This document shows, in pieces, positions 1 to 8,641 of a stretch of 59,784 nt of DNA. The DNA is from Akkermansiaceae bacterium UBA956 (GTDB lineage: Bacteria; Verrucomicrobiota; Verrucomicrobiia; Verrucomicrobiales; Akkermansiaceae), in assembly GCA_002293145.1 (NCBI GenBank), contig DBCO01000032.1:1-59784 (forward strand), read 5' to 3'. How positions within the stretch are numbered: position 1 is the first letter of the stretch; each line of letters begins with the position of its first letter. The notes beneath the pieces were generated by a model. That model saw nothing but the letters and a program-made list of their open reading frames with translations, was not told the DNA's origin and searched no databases. The position numbers and the translations under genes were made by a program.

Positions 1-552
1 AGACGCAGAGATTCTGTGATCAACCAATAACAAATCACCTAGTAACTCCTGCCTTCTTCTCAATTCTGAAATTTTGAAAATTCTGAAATTCTGTTTCAAT
101 TTGCCTCCATCACGACTAATTTCCCCATACTCTGGGATCTAGGCTAACTTAAAATTTTTGCCAGCCTACCGATTGACCACTAGCTTCAGTTACACCCGGT
201 GATCGTGTCATCGGTAAGCGAGTGGACTTGGGCATCACTCCAGTCCATTTCTTGCGCCAATGGTAAATGATTTCCCCATGGCGTCTTTTGCCTCCAAGTA
301 TTGAGCGTTCAGCTGAGAACCCAAGTGATTTACGTTTTCTGTTTCTTACAATTACCAAGCACCGCTCAATGCAACGGTATTTGTGATCGGTTGGCTGACC
401 TTCCAATCACGCGATTTCAAAATCGTGAATAGGGAGAAGGGATTTTCAATCCCTTTTTTCATTGTATATGGTTCCATCAAATCAGGAAAGGGATTGAAAA
501 TCCCTTCACCATAGGTCTTGCCAGAGTTGGGTCGAACAAGCATAGTCTTGGC
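1..552. other. Non-coding left end with low-complexity repeats
   Basis: I see no convincing gene here. Bases 60-100 carry a short reiterated pattern built from ATTCTGAAATT-like units. Two minus-strand reading frames (149-406 and 352-543) have no recognisable domain and the second runs through a pair of hairpins, so I do not call them genes. The only clear structure is the paired hairpin at 437-506, annotated separately. Confidence 0.6.
437..506. repeat. Two hairpins that are exact inverted copies of each other
   Basis: Bases 437-455 (AAGGGATTTTCAATCCCTT) and 488-506 (AAGGGATTGAAAATCCCTT) are perfect reverse complements. Each copy is itself an 8-bp stem with a 3-base loop, so the region can fold as two small hairpins or one long one. 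The first copy runs into a T tract (456-459) and resembles a rho-independent terminator read on the plus strand. It sits 47 bases before the hydrolase gene at 553, so it could insulate that gene from upstream transcription; this is inference. Confidence 0.6.
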
Positions 553-1554
553 ATGAAAAATTCGTTCTATTATGCATGGCTCGCAGCATCAGTCTCCGTA
601 TTGCATGCGGAAACGCAGGTCTATGAGTCACCGCTGCCTGCGGCATTACCAGCAGCTTGGGCCGTGATGGAGGACGTTACCGATGCGAAATGTGAGCCGG
701 ATGGCTTCGTGGTCGAGGCCGCAAAATTCGCCAAAGCAGGAGATCATGATCGGGCCTTTGCTTGGTTGCAGCGAGCGGCGCACGAAGATTGTGCAAACGC
801 GGACGACATTGCGGGAGATGATGATTTTGCCTCGCTGCGACAAGACGAACGCTGGGCCAAGTTGCTAAAATTTTTGCGTACCTGCGATCAAGTATGGGCA
901 TCATCGGGATTTTCTCGTGAGATCCTCATTACGCCGACGGGCTATGATGGCAAGCGCCCGATTCCCTTGGTGCTCGGATTGCATGGCTATGGCTCATGGC
1001 CGGAAGATTTCACGGGAGCGGATCATCAGAAGATTTGTGATGACCTCGATGTCGCGTTTTTCTCGTTGAGCGGTACCATTCCGCTAGGGCGGAATTCGTT
1101 CATGTGGTCGGCGCGGCATGAGGATGACTGGAGCCGAATCCAAAAAGCGTTGAAGCGCGTGGAGGGGCAAGTAGCAGTGAAACCGGGGCAGATCATGGCA
1201 GTGGGATTTTCGATGGGTGGCCAGCTTGCCGTTCACCTTACGGCGGCGTATCCACAAGAGATGGCAGGCTGTTTGGCGATGAGCCCTGGATCGCGATACC
1301 CTGGACGATTGTTGGAGGTGTTAGAAGCTACGCCGCAACAACGCACAGGCCAAAGTGTCTTTCTCTCCTGGATCTCTGCCGAGGGTGCTGGCATCAAGGC
1401 AAGATGCCAAGAGCAGGCCGCCCTTCTCGAAAAGCATGGTGTCAGCAGCTACGTGCATGAATTTACCGGCAAAGGTCATCATTTTCCCCGCGCCTATGCC
1501 GACTACTACGGAGTGGCCTTACAAGTGATTTGCAAAGGTGCGGAGAAGAGGTAG
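553..1554 (+). CDS. Exported alpha/beta-hydrolase, esterase/polyhydroxybutyrate depolymerase-like
   Basis: The 333-residue protein starts with a short signal-peptide-like segment (residues 1-19, ending LHA). A helical stretch follows (about 52-110) with TPR-like features (EAAKFAKAGDHDRAFAWLQ). From residue 122 on it is an alpha/beta-hydrolase: the oxyanion region HGYG at 144-147, the nucleophile elbow GFSMGG with Ser220, and a C-terminal histidine in GKGHHF (His309/310). This is the layout of feruloyl-esterase and PHB-depolymerase-like secreted esterases. The natural substrate cannot be read from the sequence. It ends 8 bases from the convergent glf gene and has no obvious operon partner. Family assignment is good; substrate unknown. 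Confidence 0.85.
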   Translation: MKNSFYYAWLAASVSVLHAETQVYESPLPAALPAAWAVMEDVTDAKCEPDGFVVEAAKFAKAGDHDRAFAWLQRAAHEDCANADDIAGDDDFASLRQDERWAKLLKFLRTCDQVWASSGFSREILITPTGYDGKRPIPLVLGLHGYGSWPEDFTGADHQKICDDLDVAFFSLSGTIPLGRNSFMWSARHEDDWSRIQKALKRVEGQVAVKPGQIMAVGFSMGGQLAVHLTAAYPQEMAGCLAMSPGSRYPGRLLEVLEATPQQRTGQSVFLSWISAEGAGIKARCQEQAALLEKHGVSSYVHEFTGKGHHFPRAYADYYGVALQVICKGAEKR

Positions 1555-1562
1555 GGTTGGAT

Positions 1563-2726
1563 TCACTGCACATGCACAAAATCCAATGCTTCACCGATGA
1601 CTTGGTGCATATCCATGTAGCGGTACGTTGCTAATCGGCCAAGAAAATGGATGTTTGGTAGCTCACTGGCTCTTTTTTGGTATTTCGTCAACAATAGTAA
1701 GTCCGATGATAATCGCTTGGGATAATATGGGGTATCATCGGCTTCAGTTTCTTTGGAGAACTCTGTATAAAGCACTGACCCTGCATGTGTCTCCCATGGA
1801 GCAAAATGCTTGTGTTCTATTTTTCTGGTGAAGGGCACATCTGGGTCAGGGAAATTCATTACAGCAGTTCCCTGCAAATCATACACTTTGAGGTCTGGCG
1901 AAGTAGTAATTGTAGACGTTTTGCATTCAGTCTGGCTTGCAATCGCTTTTTCTGTTTTCCAGAATACGGTGCGGTATCGCAGTCGCCCTTCATCGTAGGC
2001 AAAAAAGCGGTCAATTTCTCCAGTATAAATTGTCATGTCGTATGCGGCGCTCATGTCTCTAACATACTCAGTGTTGAGCTTTACGCAAATTCTGCTGTCG
2101 TCCAAAAGATTTTCTACCATTGCTGTATAGCCTTGTTCGGGAATCCCCTGATATGGATCATTGAAGTAATTGTCATTGTAATCAAAGCGTAGCGGCAAAC
2201 GTTTCAAAATGCTCGCTGGCAACATCTTAGGATCGCAGCCCCATTGCTTCATTGTGTATCCGCGAAAAAATGCATAGTAAAGTTCAGGCCCGATAAATTT
2301 CAATGCTTGCTCTTCAAAATTTTGTGCTTCTATGATCGATTTATCAGCCTTAGTAGCGATAAAATCTCTAGCTTCTTGCGGTGTAAAGTTTTTGCGAAAG
2401 AACTGGTTGATGGTATGTAGATTGATCGGCAGTCCAAATGCCTCGCCCCTTGTTGTCGTTTTTGTACGCAAGATGAAAGGACGAAATACCGCGAAGCGAT
2501 TTACGAAATTCCATACGTCTTGCCTGTCAGTATGAAATACATGAGGACCATAAACGTGCAACATTACTCCCGTAACAGGATCTCTTGATGTGTGACAATT
2601 GCCTGCAGTATGACTGCGTTTATCCAACACCGTCACACGGATATGTGGAAATTTTTCAACGAGGCACCTCGCAGCGGTTGCACCAGAAAATCCAGCGCCG
2701 ACGATAAGAATATTTTTATGAGTCAT
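1563..2726 (-). CDS. glf: UDP-galactopyranose mutase
   Basis: The 387-residue flavoprotein converts UDP-galactopyranose to UDP-galactofuranose, the donor for galactofuranose in surface glycans. The N-terminal FAD Rossmann motif GAGFSG lies at residues 10-15, followed by an acidic residue in VTVLDKR. Family segments are clear: YGPHVFHT, the GYTMKQWG region near the middle, and SVLYTEFSKE and NIHFLGRLATYRYMDM towards the C-terminus. The length is normal for bacterial UGM. Its start overlaps the end of the upstream glycosyltransferase gene by 11 bases, so the two are probably translated together, and the pair suggests a galactofuranose-containing polysaccharide. Confidence 0.95.
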   Translation of the reverse strand: MTHKNILIVGAGFSGATAARCLVEKFPHIRVTVLDKRSHTAGNCHTSRDPVTGVMLHVYGPHVFHTDRQDVWNFVNRFAVFRPFILRTKTTTRGEAFGLPINLHTINQFFRKNFTPQEARDFIATKADKSIIEAQNFEEQALKFIGPELYYAFFRGYTMKQWGCDPKMLPASILKRLPLRFDYNDNYFNDPYQGIPEQGYTAMVENLLDDSRICVKLNTEYVRDMSAAYDMTIYTGEIDRFFAYDEGRLRYRTVFWKTEKAIASQTECKTSTITTSPDLKVYDLQGTAVMNFPDPDVPFTRKIEHKHFAPWETHAGSVLYTEFSKETEADDTPYYPKRLSSDLLLLTKYQKRASELPNIHFLGRLATYRYMDMHQVIGEALDFVHVQ

Positions 2727-4869
2727 GATAATTTCGCAGAAATCCCTCGTGAAAGGACGGGGCTAAGGGATCTGCTTTCTCATACAGTGACCCGAGGTTC
2801 AGGTGAGCATGTTTTAGCAACCCTTGTTGTGTCATGAAATCATCCCACTCTTTGAATGATTGTTCTTTGAATGATTGCACCGCTCTAGTATGGATGACTG
2901 GCATAACATCTATGATCCCTTTTCTGCCAAGAGGAATGTAGTCGTAACCATATCCACTCAAATTGGCAGGATCAACATAACTTGAAAACTCGCTCCAACC
3001 TTCACGAGAAAAGAATGGAACCATGATTTCTACAAAATTTGTCAAACGGCCTACCACGTCCATTTCAATTCCAGTGGATGTCAAGACAGGCGCTTCGAGT
3101 GGATGTACTCCGGTGATCTGATGCGATAACGGATGGGGAGAGAGTATCGCTGGTTGCGCCATATCCAAGCGGTTGGCAGCCATGATTTTCACAAATCGCT
3201 GCAAGTCAAAATCCATAGCAGCAAGATCATCATCCCATAAGCACAAATAATCATATTTAGCGACAAGCTCGGGCTTGATGTGATTTATCACCAATTGCCA
3301 CTTGCTACCACGTTGCAGCGTAAACACACTTTCGCAACCATCGTGCGCTTGGAAAAGTCCTTCAAGTTCATCATCCTGATCATATTGGACAAAATATGCA
3401 TCGGCACCACTTTTTTTGCACATTTGCAGCCATGTTGATAAGTAAGGTTTCGCATAGGCACCAATGGGAGAAAAAAACAAAATACGGTATTGATCTTCCA
3501 CATGAGTGGCAAACCGTTTTGGCGATAGGTTGACCTTCTTTTGTTCAGCGGGGTGATGGATCATTCCAGGCTTGAATCTGATTGGACTCTGCCATGACCA
3601 AGTGTCTTGATCATACCATTGCCCCACTCTGTTTTTTGGCGTGAAGCGAGATTTGCCACCGATGTCTTCAAGCAAAAATCCAGCGTTTTGTAGCAAGGTA
3701 GGTATTACGGCTTCAATATGTCCTGAATACTGTCCATGAATTACGCCTGTATGCTCATTTGCCAGCGGAGTGCAAACGATTAAGTCTTTTGCGGATTGAG
3801 GATCTTGCGATAAAACGCGAAAATCGCATGCTAAAAGATATTCTGCTGCCGGACGACTCAATCGCATTAAATACAGACTGCCGACTACAGAATCCTGAGT
3901 CGTAGAACCTAGCATCTGTTTAACCGGTGTAAACGTGCCCCAATGATACCAAGCTGGATCGTCTTCCCTAGTCCGAAGATTCGTTGCCAAAAAATCTGCG
4001 TTGCATTGGTTGAAGCTTGAAAAGAATTCTTTATTATCACAGTCGCACCAGACCTTGGGATTGGTCACCCATGTATAATATTCATCTGATTTATTTAGTG
4101 AGTTCTTCAATTCATCTAGCCACGGTAAAGCTAGAATACTTCTGTTTCTTAGGGGTTGTGACGAAACGCTTATCTCATCAAACACAATTGCATTTTTTAC
4201 GGGATGGCAAATGCCCCACTGCGCAATAGTCACTTCGGGGCGATGGCTGTATTCACCGAAGCATGCCGATGTTTCGGGGTTGCTGCTCCAATCGAAAATC
4301 GTTAAATTTTCATCGACTGCGATGCTTGGCATAAAAATTTCTAGAAACCCGAGTGATCCATGTTTTTCACGGTAGTGCTTTAATGCCAAAAGATGTTTGT
4401 ATGAGCAATAGCACAGTGGATTAAACGAGTTATGCGGTTGAGTATGATGAAAATTGACCCGATTCCACCAATACCAATCGCTCGACAGCTGTTGTGGCAT
4501 GATGTCTCTCGTAGCAAAATCTGCACCGTATGCCAGCGTTAGGCTTTGCAATGATAAGAAGGAGTCTTTTTGCACCGCGACGTCATCCTCAATCAGCCAA
4601 ACTTGTTGATCCTCGGACAAATTTTGCAAAATGTAATAAATGGCTCTTTCCCAAGCGGTATATGGCTTAGGTTTTGCAATTCCTGCATTCATGAATTCAT
4701 AACCGAGAAGCAAATCGTCTGCGATTCTGATTTCTCTGGTCAGGGATTTCTCGTCATTCCATTCATCAGGAACAATTTTCACATTCAAGCCGAGCTCTTG
4801 AAATAATTGACACAGAGTCAATGCTTGAGGGCCCACTTTGCGGCAAAGAATAAAAATGGATTGATTCAT
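2716..4869 (-). CDS. Large two-module putative glycosyltransferase with DUF707-like C-terminus
   Basis: The protein has 717 residues and no signal peptide or membrane segment. The N-terminal half contains a DxD-like acidic motif in QQVWLIEDDVAVQKDSF (about residues 88-104), as in GT-A fold enzymes that bind a nucleotide sugar with a metal. The C-terminal third (about 465-690) resembles DUF707: YDYLCLWDDDLAAMDFD with an acidic cluster, then QPAILS and a late GYGYDY segment, as in DUF707 proteins. The gene overlaps glf, so an activity using UDP-galactofuranose is plausible but unproven. A 15-base direct duplication near the 3' end adds QSFKE twice in a row. Two catalytic modules in one chain could mean a bifunctional enzyme. 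Confidence 0.7.
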   Translation of the reverse strand: MNQSIFILCRKVGPQALTLCQLFQELGLNVKIVPDEWNDEKSLTREIRIADDLLLGYEFMNAGIAKPKPYTAWERAIYYILQNLSEDQQVWLIEDDVAVQKDSFLSLQSLTLAYGADFATRDIMPQQLSSDWYWWNRVNFHHTQPHNSFNPLCYCSYKHLLALKHYREKHGSLGFLEIFMPSIAVDENLTIFDWSSNPETSACFGEYSHRPEVTIAQWGICHPVKNAIVFDEISVSSQPLRNRSILALPWLDELKNSLNKSDEYYTWVTNPKVWCDCDNKEFFSSFNQCNADFLATNLRTREDDPAWYHWGTFTPVKQMLGSTTQDSVVGSLYLMRLSRPAAEYLLACDFRVLSQDPQSAKDLIVCTPLANEHTGVIHGQYSGHIEAVIPTLLQNAGFLLEDIGGKSRFTPKNRVGQWYDQDTWSWQSPIRFKPGMIHHPAEQKKVNLSPKRFATHVEDQYRILFFSPIGAYAKPYLSTWLQMCKKSGADAYFVQYDQDDELEGLFQAHDGCESVFTLQRGSKWQLVINHIKPELVAKYDYLCLWDDDLAAMDFDLQRFVKIMAANRLDMAQPAILSPHPLSHQITGVHPLEAPVLTSTGIEMDVVGRLTNFVEIMVPFFSREGWSEFSSYVDPANLSGYGYDYIPLGRKGIIDVMPVIHTRAVQSFKEQSFKEWDDFMTQQGLLKHAHLNLGSLYEKADPLAPSFHEGFLRNYHDS
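2850..2879. repeat. 15-bp tandem duplication inside the glycosyltransferase gene
   Basis: The unit CTTTGAATGATTGTT (2850-2864) is followed directly by CTTTGAATGATTGCA (2865-2879). On the coding strand this gives the repeated pentapeptide QSFKE without a frame change. It looks like a recent slippage event. Confidence 0.8.
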
Positions 4870-4923
4870 GAATTTTGCCTAATCACTTTTCTCGTGAGTA
4901 GTATAGTTGTAGCCCTATAAGGA

Positions 4924-5502
4924 TTAGGGATGAAGGATGTTTAAGAATAATCCTGTTTCGTCGCCAAGATAGCGGCCGAAAAACAGTGATTGCATAAATT
5001 CGGCAGATTCTTTTTCAGGCCAGTCTGGCGCGCAGACAATGGCAGCGTTGGATATTTCTTTCCAGTTGATGTTCGGGTAATTGGCAATCGCTACCTCGCC
5101 TTTTTCAAAAGACTTTCCGCCTAAGCTGTGTATCGCTTGTATCAAGGCGGATTCTGCATCAGAGGATTTTTCAAGGAATCCAGAATACAGATCAGAAAAC
5201 TTTTGAAGCGATGATGATTTGATGCTGAACAAAGGAATGTTTTTGCCACTCTGGGCATAAAGACATTCTTCGCTGGATGTTTCAGGAAGTAGATGATCGG
5301 GATTGCGGAGTAAGATGATGGGCGAGGCGTGGAAGGTGTAATATTGTTGCTTATGAACATCTTTCGGGATTAAATTACTTATAACTTTAGTGATATTATT
5401 GTCTGTCTTGTTTGATCCAATACTAATGTTAAAAACAGAATCGGCAGTCAATTCAGTAGCAAAAGAACGAGAGATGGTTAAGGTTAAAATTTTATTTATC
5501 AC
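4924..5502 (-). CDS. Protein of unknown function, last gene of the Tat/helical-repeat cluster
   Basis: A 192-residue reading frame with no family I recognise. The N-terminus (MINKILTLTISRSFA) is weakly hydrophobic but not a convincing signal peptide. The rest is a mixed alpha/beta-looking sequence with serine-rich stretches and a conserved-looking acidic/aromatic C-terminus (FFGRYLGDETGLF). It lies 24 bases downstream of the helical-repeat gene at 5527-6651 on the same strand and is probably the last gene of that transcription unit. The DNA is A/T-rich like the rest of the cluster. Confidence 0.6.
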   Translation of the reverse strand: MINKILTLTISRSFATELTADSVFNISIGSNKTDNNITKVISNLIPKDVHKQQYYTFHASPIILLRNPDHLLPETSSEECLYAQSGKNIPLFSIKSSSLQKFSDLYSGFLEKSSDAESALIQAIHSLGGKSFEKGEVAIANYPNINWKEISNAAIVCAPDWPEKESAEFMQSLFFGRYLGDETGLFLNILHP

Positions 5503-5526
5503 AGAACTATATTGCTATATTGATTA

Positions 5527-6651
5527 TTATTTTCTGTTACTTAAAGTTTCATATAAGCCCAAAAATGTTTTTTTTACTTCTGGATCAGCTTCGTTTTGGG
5601 CATATTTCAAGGCCTTTGCTGGATTTTTTTGATAAAGCTTAGCGAACGGATTTCCAATAACTTGAAAGTCTGTAGTAAATTCCCCATAAGCTTTTCTTCC
5701 CCATTCGAGTGCTCCTTCAGGATTTTTACCCTGCAAAGAAGTAACGACAGTTTGGATGCTATTTGTTATTCTTTGCTTGTCACCAGTAGCAATTATATCA
5801 TTTATATAGTCTGCGGTCTCATTTGGATAATTTGCTGCTATTTTTTCAAGAATCACTTTATCGCTAAAGGCTGATACTTGGGGATCTGATTGTTTAATCC
5901 AGTTCAGAGCTTTAATCGGATCAGATTCCCACTCTACATAAGCATTTAGCAAATGTTTATTGATCTCAACTGATTCTGATTCCTTGGAGTAATCATTAAG
6001 CAAAGATAACCGATCACTGAACTTCACTGCGGAATTTTCAATTCTAGCTATTAACCATTCCCCGATCGAATTTTTGTCTTCTGATGTTAAATTGTTAGTG
6101 ATGGTTTTTAGATTTGATGGTGTGAATGATTCCATTTTTTGTACTGTCGTTCGCAGTAGATGGTCTCTGGCATTTGCATTTTCAGGCATAGCTTTCAAGA
6201 TTTTATGGAGTAACTCTATTTTATTTCTTTTAGCTATTTCCTGACCAAGTTTGCGGTAAAGACGATTTAGCGGGCTATTCATGTCTCCAACTGGCCATGC
6301 TTTAACCAGACTTTCCAGTTCTTCATCAGTAAACACTTGAAGTGCAAATAAATATACTTCCAAAGTCTCGTCATATACTAATTCGCCTGATTTATGGAGC
6401 AAGCCTACATTCTCAATTAACAATTGGTGATTTTGTTGCTCTGGGGGGAGCTTTGTGAATTTCCGCAGGTGCGCAAGAGCCGAAATATACTCACTCTGCC
6501 TTCTATTTGTAGCTGAAGTTTTTTGCTTGCTCAAACTATCGCTAAAAGGATCTCCATGTGCAGGGTCATTGCTTAGATACACCAAAGCTGCCAGTGGAAT
6601 TGTTATTATAATACCAATTGCAGTCAATTTCATGTTATTAATTTTCCTCAT
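5527..6651 (-). CDS. Membrane-anchored helical-repeat protein (copy 3 of the cluster)
   Basis: The 374-residue protein has one N-terminal hydrophobic segment (about residues 8-26, MKLTAIGIIITIPLAALVYL), which should anchor it in the inner membrane or be cleaved. The remainder is almost wholly helical and built of roughly 35-residue repeats with the theme D-P-x-x-A-L-x-W (for example DPIKALNWIKQSDP and NPEGALEWGRKAYGE), as in TPR/Sel1-like solenoids. Its start overlaps the stop of the upstream Tat-protein gene as ATGA, showing translational coupling. I infer a periplasm-facing scaffold; partner and function are unknown. Two similar proteins are encoded at 7580-8641 and 8638-9858. Confidence 0.75.
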   Translation of the reverse strand: MRKINNMKLTAIGIIITIPLAALVYLSNDPAHGDPFSDSLSKQKTSATNRRQSEYISALAHLRKFTKLPPEQQNHQLLIENVGLLHKSGELVYDETLEVYLFALQVFTDEELESLVKAWPVGDMNSPLNRLYRKLGQEIAKRNKIELLHKILKAMPENANARDHLLRTTVQKMESFTPSNLKTITNNLTSEDKNSIGEWLIARIENSAVKFSDRLSLLNDYSKESESVEINKHLLNAYVEWESDPIKALNWIKQSDPQVSAFSDKVILEKIAANYPNETADYINDIIATGDKQRITNSIQTVVTSLQGKNPEGALEWGRKAYGEFTTDFQVIGNPFAKLYQKNPAKALKYAQNEADPEVKKTFLGLYETLSNRK

Positions 6652-7379
6652 TGTTGAATACTATGAGATTTAATGTGAAATACTGCTTCTACAGACTCGT
6701 TGTTATTTGGTACACCAGTGCCCCCAAATGTAATTTTTAACTTGTCTCCTTCCCACTCGTGAGACATAAATATTCCGCTTACAGTATCATCATATTCATC
6801 AGATGTAGTTGTGCTAACAATATTTCCAGTATCGGTATTTATCGTTTTCTCGATAAATGCACTGGAGCTATGAACATCACGATTACCATCACGATAAGCT
6901 TCAAATTCAGTCTCTGTCATAATGGTGAATATTCCAGGACTGGTGCTTGGATTTCTTTCTATAATAGCCCACTCTGCTACAACAATTGACACATCACTTT
7001 TTGCAGAATCAGCAAAATCAGTCTGCGGTGCTGTTACGTATACCCACAATACCTTTTTGACCTTCCAGCTCTGTGCGGGGGTATTAGGGTTATTATCGTG
7101 ATCATAGCTCCATGTTTTTTCCGATCCTTCTGAATCTTCAGTATGATTGATTGCATCTACTTTTATTTTCCATGCGTCTTTTGTGCCACTTAGTGAAATG
7201 GAATCATTAATAACTTCCGCACGTAACTGTTCCTCAGTTAAGCTCCAAGCAACCATAGCAGCAACCGTTGCGCCGCCAGAACGCTTAAGAAAAGATCTTC
7301 GAGTAATTCCCCCAGATGATGAATCATCTAAAGGAGCATTTACAACAACAGGGATCGACGACAGGTATTTTGGATTCAT
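6648..7379 (-). CDS. Tat-exported protein of unknown function (copy 2)
   Basis: I choose the ATG at 7379, giving MNPKYLSSIPVVVNAP; the frame stays open to 7433. A long n-region is followed by a textbook Tat motif TRRSFLK and a small-residue hydrophobic stretch (GGATVAAMVAWSL), so the protein is probably exported folded. The mature part (about 190 residues) is beta-rich, with paired aromatic strands (KTWSYDHD, WKVKKVLWVYVTAP), and has no family I can name. The first 40 or so residues are nearly identical to the Tat protein at 9874-10404 while the mature parts differ. It is coupled by an ATGA overlap to the helical-repeat gene downstream. Confidence 0.75.
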   Translation of the reverse strand: MNPKYLSSIPVVVNAPLDDSSSGGITRRSFLKRSGGATVAAMVAWSLTEEQLRAEVINDSISLSGTKDAWKIKVDAINHTEDSEGSEKTWSYDHDNNPNTPAQSWKVKKVLWVYVTAPQTDFADSAKSDVSIVVAEWAIIERNPSTSPGIFTIMTETEFEAYRDGNRDVHSSSAFIEKTINTDTGNIVSTTTSDEYDDTVSGIFMSHEWEGDKLKITFGGTGVPNNNESVEAVFHIKSHSIQQ

Positions 7380-7579
7380 GAGTATGTGGATGTTTGAGTT
7401 TGAAAGTTGAAGCCATTCGAATGAAATTGCCAAACGGTGTGACTTTGTGAGTTGAATAAATATACAAAAAAGTTATTGATATAAAATTAATTTGGAATTT
7501 TTTGAGTGTTAACAAATATGAATTATTACCATTGTAAAAACAGCGTAAAGGGAAAATACATGAACGGCATTTTTTTAGT

Positions 7580-8641
7580 CTATTCTCCGAATTTTTCAAT
7601 AATAGCATTTGCTCCCTCATAGCTTGAGCCAAGACCGCGAAAATAGGACAGCATTTTTTCCTGTGTGTCTTCATTAGAGGACGAAGTCAAAAAAGATATT
7701 ATGCCAGTAGTGTTTTCTGCAGCCCAACGTCGCCATAGCTCATAGGTTGCAGGTGTAACTACATTTTCTTGATAGTTTTCTAGCCATTCATTTGCTTTTT
7801 CCCATTGTCCATTACATTTGGCTAAAGCTAATTCTGGTGCGACCTGATCTCTTAGTACTATGGAATCCATGGAATCTAGATATTGCTCCACATATTTGGT
7901 GTCTGTAGCCAAGCATTTTCTCAGAATAGCGCCCTCTGATGCTGCCGCGCTCATGTCACCTTGCGCCGCTAGCGATTTGATCATTTCATGAATGTTTTTC
8001 GCATCAGTTTCATCAATAGATATATCAGAAAATACCAACCCAGGGATAATTGCAGACTGTTGTTCTGGTTTACTCAATGACAGCTGCTTCATTGCGTCTT
8101 TTGGTGAGTGTTTCCAATATTCTAGAGCAACTCCCGCAAGTGCTTCAGGGTATGGCGATGCAATCGCTCGCAGATTTGCCTCCACAGGGTCTGTTTTTGA
8201 CAATTCCTCGAATGCCTTCACAAGTAAAGGCACTTTGAGATTTTTCATTGCTAGAGCTTCGATACCCATTAAAGTTTCATCTGTCTTTAAGCTGATGGTT
8301 TGAGCAACTGCACAACTCAAGATGTCTGAGCGGAGTGGTTCAGGTAAATAAAGTTGCTCTAGCAAATCTGGTAATGCAGATGGATTGGCTGCGTAAGATT
8401 CAAGAAATCGTTTCACCATTTTCGCCTGAATACCTGATTCAGACCGACGTTGTTGTGCCTTGGCATCTCGGGATGTCGTCTGTCGGGATATTTTCCCATC
8501 AATGATAGGCATGGAAGTATCGACTGCGTTTTTCATATCAATCTCTTCAGTTTCTCTTTTCCATAGCGACATGAAGACAGCTCCAAGGAGCCCCCCGATG
8601 AGTGTCAAGCAACATAACTTGATAAGTTGAGATATTTTCAT
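7580..8641 (-). CDS. Membrane-anchored helical-repeat protein (copy 2)
   Basis: A 353-residue protein with one N-terminal hydrophobic segment (about residues 8-25, LIKLCCLTLIGGLLGAVF) and a charged, low-complexity linker, then an all-helical solenoid of W/A-rich repeats (ALEYWKHSPKDAM, WEKANEWLENYQ, YELWRRWAAEN). The architecture is that of the proteins at 5527-6651 and 8638-9858, but sequence identity is low, so they are old duplicates or converged repeats. Its start overlaps the stop of the upstream gene as ATGA (8638-8641). A 200-base non-coding gap separates it from the Tat-protein gene at 7379. Function unknown. Confidence 0.75.
   Translation of the reverse strand: MKISQLIKLCCLTLIGGLLGAVFMSLWKRETEEIDMKNAVDTSMPIIDGKISRQTTSRDAKAQQRRSESGIQAKMVKRFLESYAANPSALPDLLEQLYLPEPLRSDILSCAVAQTISLKTDETLMGIEALAMKNLKVPLLVKAFEELSKTDPVEANLRAIASPYPEALAGVALEYWKHSPKDAMKQLSLSKPEQQSAIIPGLVFSDISIDETDAKNIHEMIKSLAAQGDMSAAASEGAILRKCLATDTKYVEQYLDSMDSIVLRDQVAPELALAKCNGQWEKANEWLENYQENVVTPATYELWRRWAAENTTGIISFLTSSSNEDTQEKMLSYFRGLGSSYEGANAIIEKFGE

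Noticed and set aside
149..406. 85-residue minus-strand reading frame at the left end
   Set aside because: No recognisable domain, no start context, and unremarkable composition; could be a decayed gene but nothing supports it.
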